This document shows, piece by piece, positions 63,951 to 64,000 of a DNA stretch of 64,000 bases. Positions within the stretch are counted from its first letter, which is position 1, and every line of letters starts with the position of its first letter. The notes beneath the pieces are model-generated. The model was not told the origin of the DNA and did not search any database. It saw nothing but the letters and a program-made list of their open reading frames with translations. This DNA is from Nocardiopsis algeriensis (GTDB taxonomy: Bacteria; Actinomycetota; Actinomycetes; Streptosporangiales; Streptosporangiaceae). Where the stretch lies: NCBI RefSeq assembly GCF_014203695.1, contig NZ_JACHJO010000003.1, forward strand, positions 1-64,000, written 5' to 3'. The position numbers were made by a program, and so were the translations under genes.

Positions 63951-64000
63951 CGGCGGGCGGCCCCGCGCCGTCGGCGGATCCACCGGCAGGGCCTGCCGCC

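Overview
The window is high-GC actinobacterial DNA. Codon third positions are nearly all G or C, start codons are often GTG or TTG, and gene families typical of actinomycetes are present (DUF397, XRE-DUF5753, FxLD lanthipeptide, a mycothiol-dependent nitroreductase-like protein, DUF4192, DUF6504). The gene content and the lack of mycelial markers fit Nocardiopsis or a close relative (Nocardiopsaceae). That placement is inferred from protein style, not from a marker gene.

The window has two parts. Positions 1 to about 23,190 are an accessory, heavily rearranged island that ends at a tRNA-Arg(UCU) gene (23119-23191, minus). It holds the start of an IS3 transposase, a transposase remnant fused in frame to a SUKH-like gene, a DUF2637 fragment, two ABC exporters followed by a truncated class III aminotransferase (possibly the remains of a daptide-like RiPP cluster), a small gene whose two frames meet at an A_AAA_AAG slippery heptamer, three integrase remnants, an aminoglycoside phosphotransferase-like gene, a TPR gene broken by an amber codon, and an FxLD-class lanthipeptide cluster. 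That cluster runs XRE/TPR regulator, NUDIX, PIMT-like methyltransferase with a 1-nt frameshift, 69-aa precursor, LanB, LanC. Next come an XRE/DUF397 pair divergent from an anti-sigma-type ATPase, a decayed IS5-type element with perfect ends, and a secreted toxin-like protein with a small putative immunity gene. That pair lies between two related integrase tails just before the tRNA.

From about 23.2 kb to the end the DNA looks like ordinary chromosome, with intact genes, short spacers and strong hairpins between convergent genes. In order: penicillin acylase; NfeD plus stomatin-like SPFH protein; quinone oxidoreductase; Ser/Thr kinase; DUF6504 under two tandem SOS boxes; GNAT; a BluB-CobT fusion next to a siroheme/SUMT fusion (tetrapyrrole and cobalamin metabolism); two overlapping dynamin-like GTPases; a GGDEF protein; DUF4192; EttA; truncated haemoglobin; thioesterase; prolyl oligopeptidase; HNH endonuclease; FmdB-type zinc ribbon; IlvD; NERD protein; amidase; MFS transporter; MalQ; aminopeptidase N; an Rv2466c-like DsbA protein and a short conserved acidic protein. 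A 175-bp palindromic MITE-like repeat sits directly after the HNH gene.

The most interesting material is the FxLD cluster, whose precursor has evenly spaced cysteines and an Asp-Gly that the partner methyltransferase could convert to isoAsp; the toxin/immunity pair between integrase remnants; the possible programmed frameshift at 7401; and the SOS-boxed DUF6504 gene.
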